A stretch of DNA of 21,197 nucleotides. Origin: a virus. Below are positions 20,606 through 21,197 of this stretch, one piece after another. Each line of letters begins with the position of its first letter. The first letter of the stretch is position 1. The stretch lies in the IMG/VR virus record IMGVR_UViG_3300002231_000705, positions 1-21,197 of that record. One strand, 5' to 3'. Position numbers and translations under genes: made by a program. The notes below the pieces were generated by a model, which was not told the origin of the DNA, ran no database searches, and saw nothing but the letters and a program-made list of their open reading frames with translations.

Positions 20606-21034
20606 CTAATTTTTACCCTTTTTAGGAGTCTTCCGATACTTCTTCTTGCAAGCTTCCTTCAAACCCTGAAGAATAGAGTTACCTACATAGGTCATTGAGA
20701 CGGGATTCTCCTTTGGGTGAGTCCCTCTGTAGTCTTCTTTACGGTTCTCCTGCTGGGAATCTTGCTGGGCTTTCTTCTGCTTCTTTTTCTTAGCAGCAGC
20801 AACAGCAGCCCTGGCTTTGATGTGTGTCTCGTCCTTGCCGGTGTAGTTCCGTCGTCGCCAGTCGTCTAACGCTTCTGTGTTATGGACGGGCTTGCCGTCT
20901 ACCATTATATAATTATCTGGGGGCTTTTTTCTCTGGGTCAGCTGCTCTAGCGTGTGTATGGTCTTTCGTACCTCCGATTCCCCGGTGGTGCCGGTGTTTA
21001 GCAGTACCCTGACCCCCCTTCCGTTTATCCTCAC
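20606..21034 (-). CDS. Basic protein upstream of the scaffold, possibly a frameshifted extension of the gp21-like gene
   Basis: Up to 142 residues from a GTG at 21034. The N-terminal half (TIHTLEQLTQRKKPPDNYIM, then VDGKPVHNTEALDDWRRRNY) looks like a folded segment. The rest is Lys/Ala/Gln-rich (ARAAVAAAKKKKQKK) with a basic end (KKYRKTPKKGKN). It overlaps the gp21-like frame by 122 bases, far more than other overlaps here. A run of six G (minus strand, 21013-21018) lies in the overlap, and a +1 shift there would fuse the two frames. It is either a separate prohead-core-type basic protein, as T4 has between or near genes 21 and 22, or the C-terminus of the upstream protein. No domain is recognised. 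Confidence 0.55.
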   Translation of the reverse strand: MRINGRGVRVLLNTGTTGESEVRKTIHTLEQLTQRKKPPDNYIMVDGKPVHNTEALDDWRRRNYTGKDETHIKARAAVAAAKKKKQKKAQQDSQQENRKEDYRGTHPKENPVSMTYVGNSILQGLKEACKKKYRKTPKKGKN

Positions 21035-21197
21035 CCTCGACTAGAGCATCATCAATCTTGCTTTCAAGCATAGTAAGGAGAGTACGTTGCTTCTTATGCT
21101 TTGAAACAATATCCTGAGCACGTTGGCTATTCTCTCTTATAGCTTCGGTCAATTCAGGGAAGGCTCCCTTAGTAGAGGGGTCGGACACAAGATCAAA
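20913..21197 (-). CDS. 21: Prohead protease (gp21-like), C-terminal end, partial at window edge
   Basis: The frame is open to the right edge of the window, so the GTG at 21188 is probably internal. FDLVSDPSTKGAFPELTEAI resembles the conserved end of T4-type prohead proteases (peptidase family U9), where relatives read ADIVADPSAPDAFV (from memory). The position directly before scaffold and capsid agrees with T4 order 21-22-23. After this motif the chain has a charged helix (AQDIVSKHKKQRTLLTMLES), which would be an added tail. The last 35 residues (GGQGTAKHRHHRGIGGTKDH and on) have odd composition and may be out of frame after the G6 run at 21013-21018. The catalytic residues would lie outside the window. 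Confidence 0.6.
   Translation of the reverse strand, partial: FDLVSDPSTKGAFPELTEAIRENSQRAQDIVSKHKKQRTLLTMLESKIDDALVEGEDKRKGGQGTAKHRHHRGIGGTKDHTHARAADPEKKAPR

Noticed and set aside
1-21197. tRNA genes, CRISPR arrays, insertion sequences, attachment sites
   Set aside because: I saw no cloverleaf-like sequence with CCA-end context, no regularly spaced repeats, no transposase or integrase, and no terminal inverted repeats.

Overview
This window is part of the genome of a tailed double-stranded DNA phage with a contractile tail, distantly related to T4. The right half, all on the minus strand, holds a recognisable T4-type virion set: the end of a gp21-like prohead protease, a gp22-like scaffold, a gp23-like major capsid protein, gp13-, gp14- and gp15-like neck and tail-completion proteins, a gp18-like sheath and a gp19-like tube. 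The left half holds replication and transcription genes that do not match T4 itself: a family A (Pol I type) DNA polymerase with an iron-sulfur uracil-DNA-glycosylase-like domain, a gp55-like late sigma factor and a Holliday-junction-resolvase-like nuclease. I see no rRNA, tRNA, integrase, insertion sequence or CRISPR array. The host cannot be told from the sequence.

Layout. 1-1813 (+): a partial and a complete gene for very basic, low-complexity proteins. 1814-4446 (-): the polymerase as three consecutive genes (UDG + exonuclease; Exo III + thumb; palm/fingers). 4464-4831 (+): a gp55-like sigma factor in two overlapping frames. 4795-5428 (-): two small unknown genes. 5456-5983 (+): the nuclease. 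5939-8494 (-): an orphan 851-residue protein. 8508-8542: a terminator. 8568-18134 (-): tail tube, sheath, a small protein, gp15-like, gp14-like, and two gp13-like neck genes. 18171-18200: a second terminator. 18224-21197 (-): capsid, scaffold, a basic protein and the gp21-like end.

The most striking feature is the neck. T4 has one gp13 gene of about 300 residues. Here there are two adjacent genes, each ending in a complete gp13 domain (about 80% identical to each other by eye, with 62 consecutive residues identical). Each carries a different large N-terminal extension. One is an SGNH-type esterase domain with a complete Ser/Asp/His set. The other is a long region resembling the alpha/alpha-toroid fold of polysaccharide lyases and related enzymes. 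I infer a head-tail neck decorated with two carbohydrate-active activities, one removing acyl groups and one cleaving the backbone.

Regulation. Genes inside operons have ordinary Shine-Dalgarno sites and overlapping or abutting junctions (TAATG, ATGA, TAATATG, TAATCATG). Several operon-first genes (UDG-exonuclease, the 93-residue protein, the 851-residue protein, and probably gp55) have no Shine-Dalgarno site but carry a TATNAT box 5-6 bases before the start codon, which suggests leaderless mRNAs. Three virion transcription units instead have a TAAATA box 18-20 bases before the start, resembling the gp55-dependent T4 late promoter. No gene-free stretch exceeds about 90 bases.
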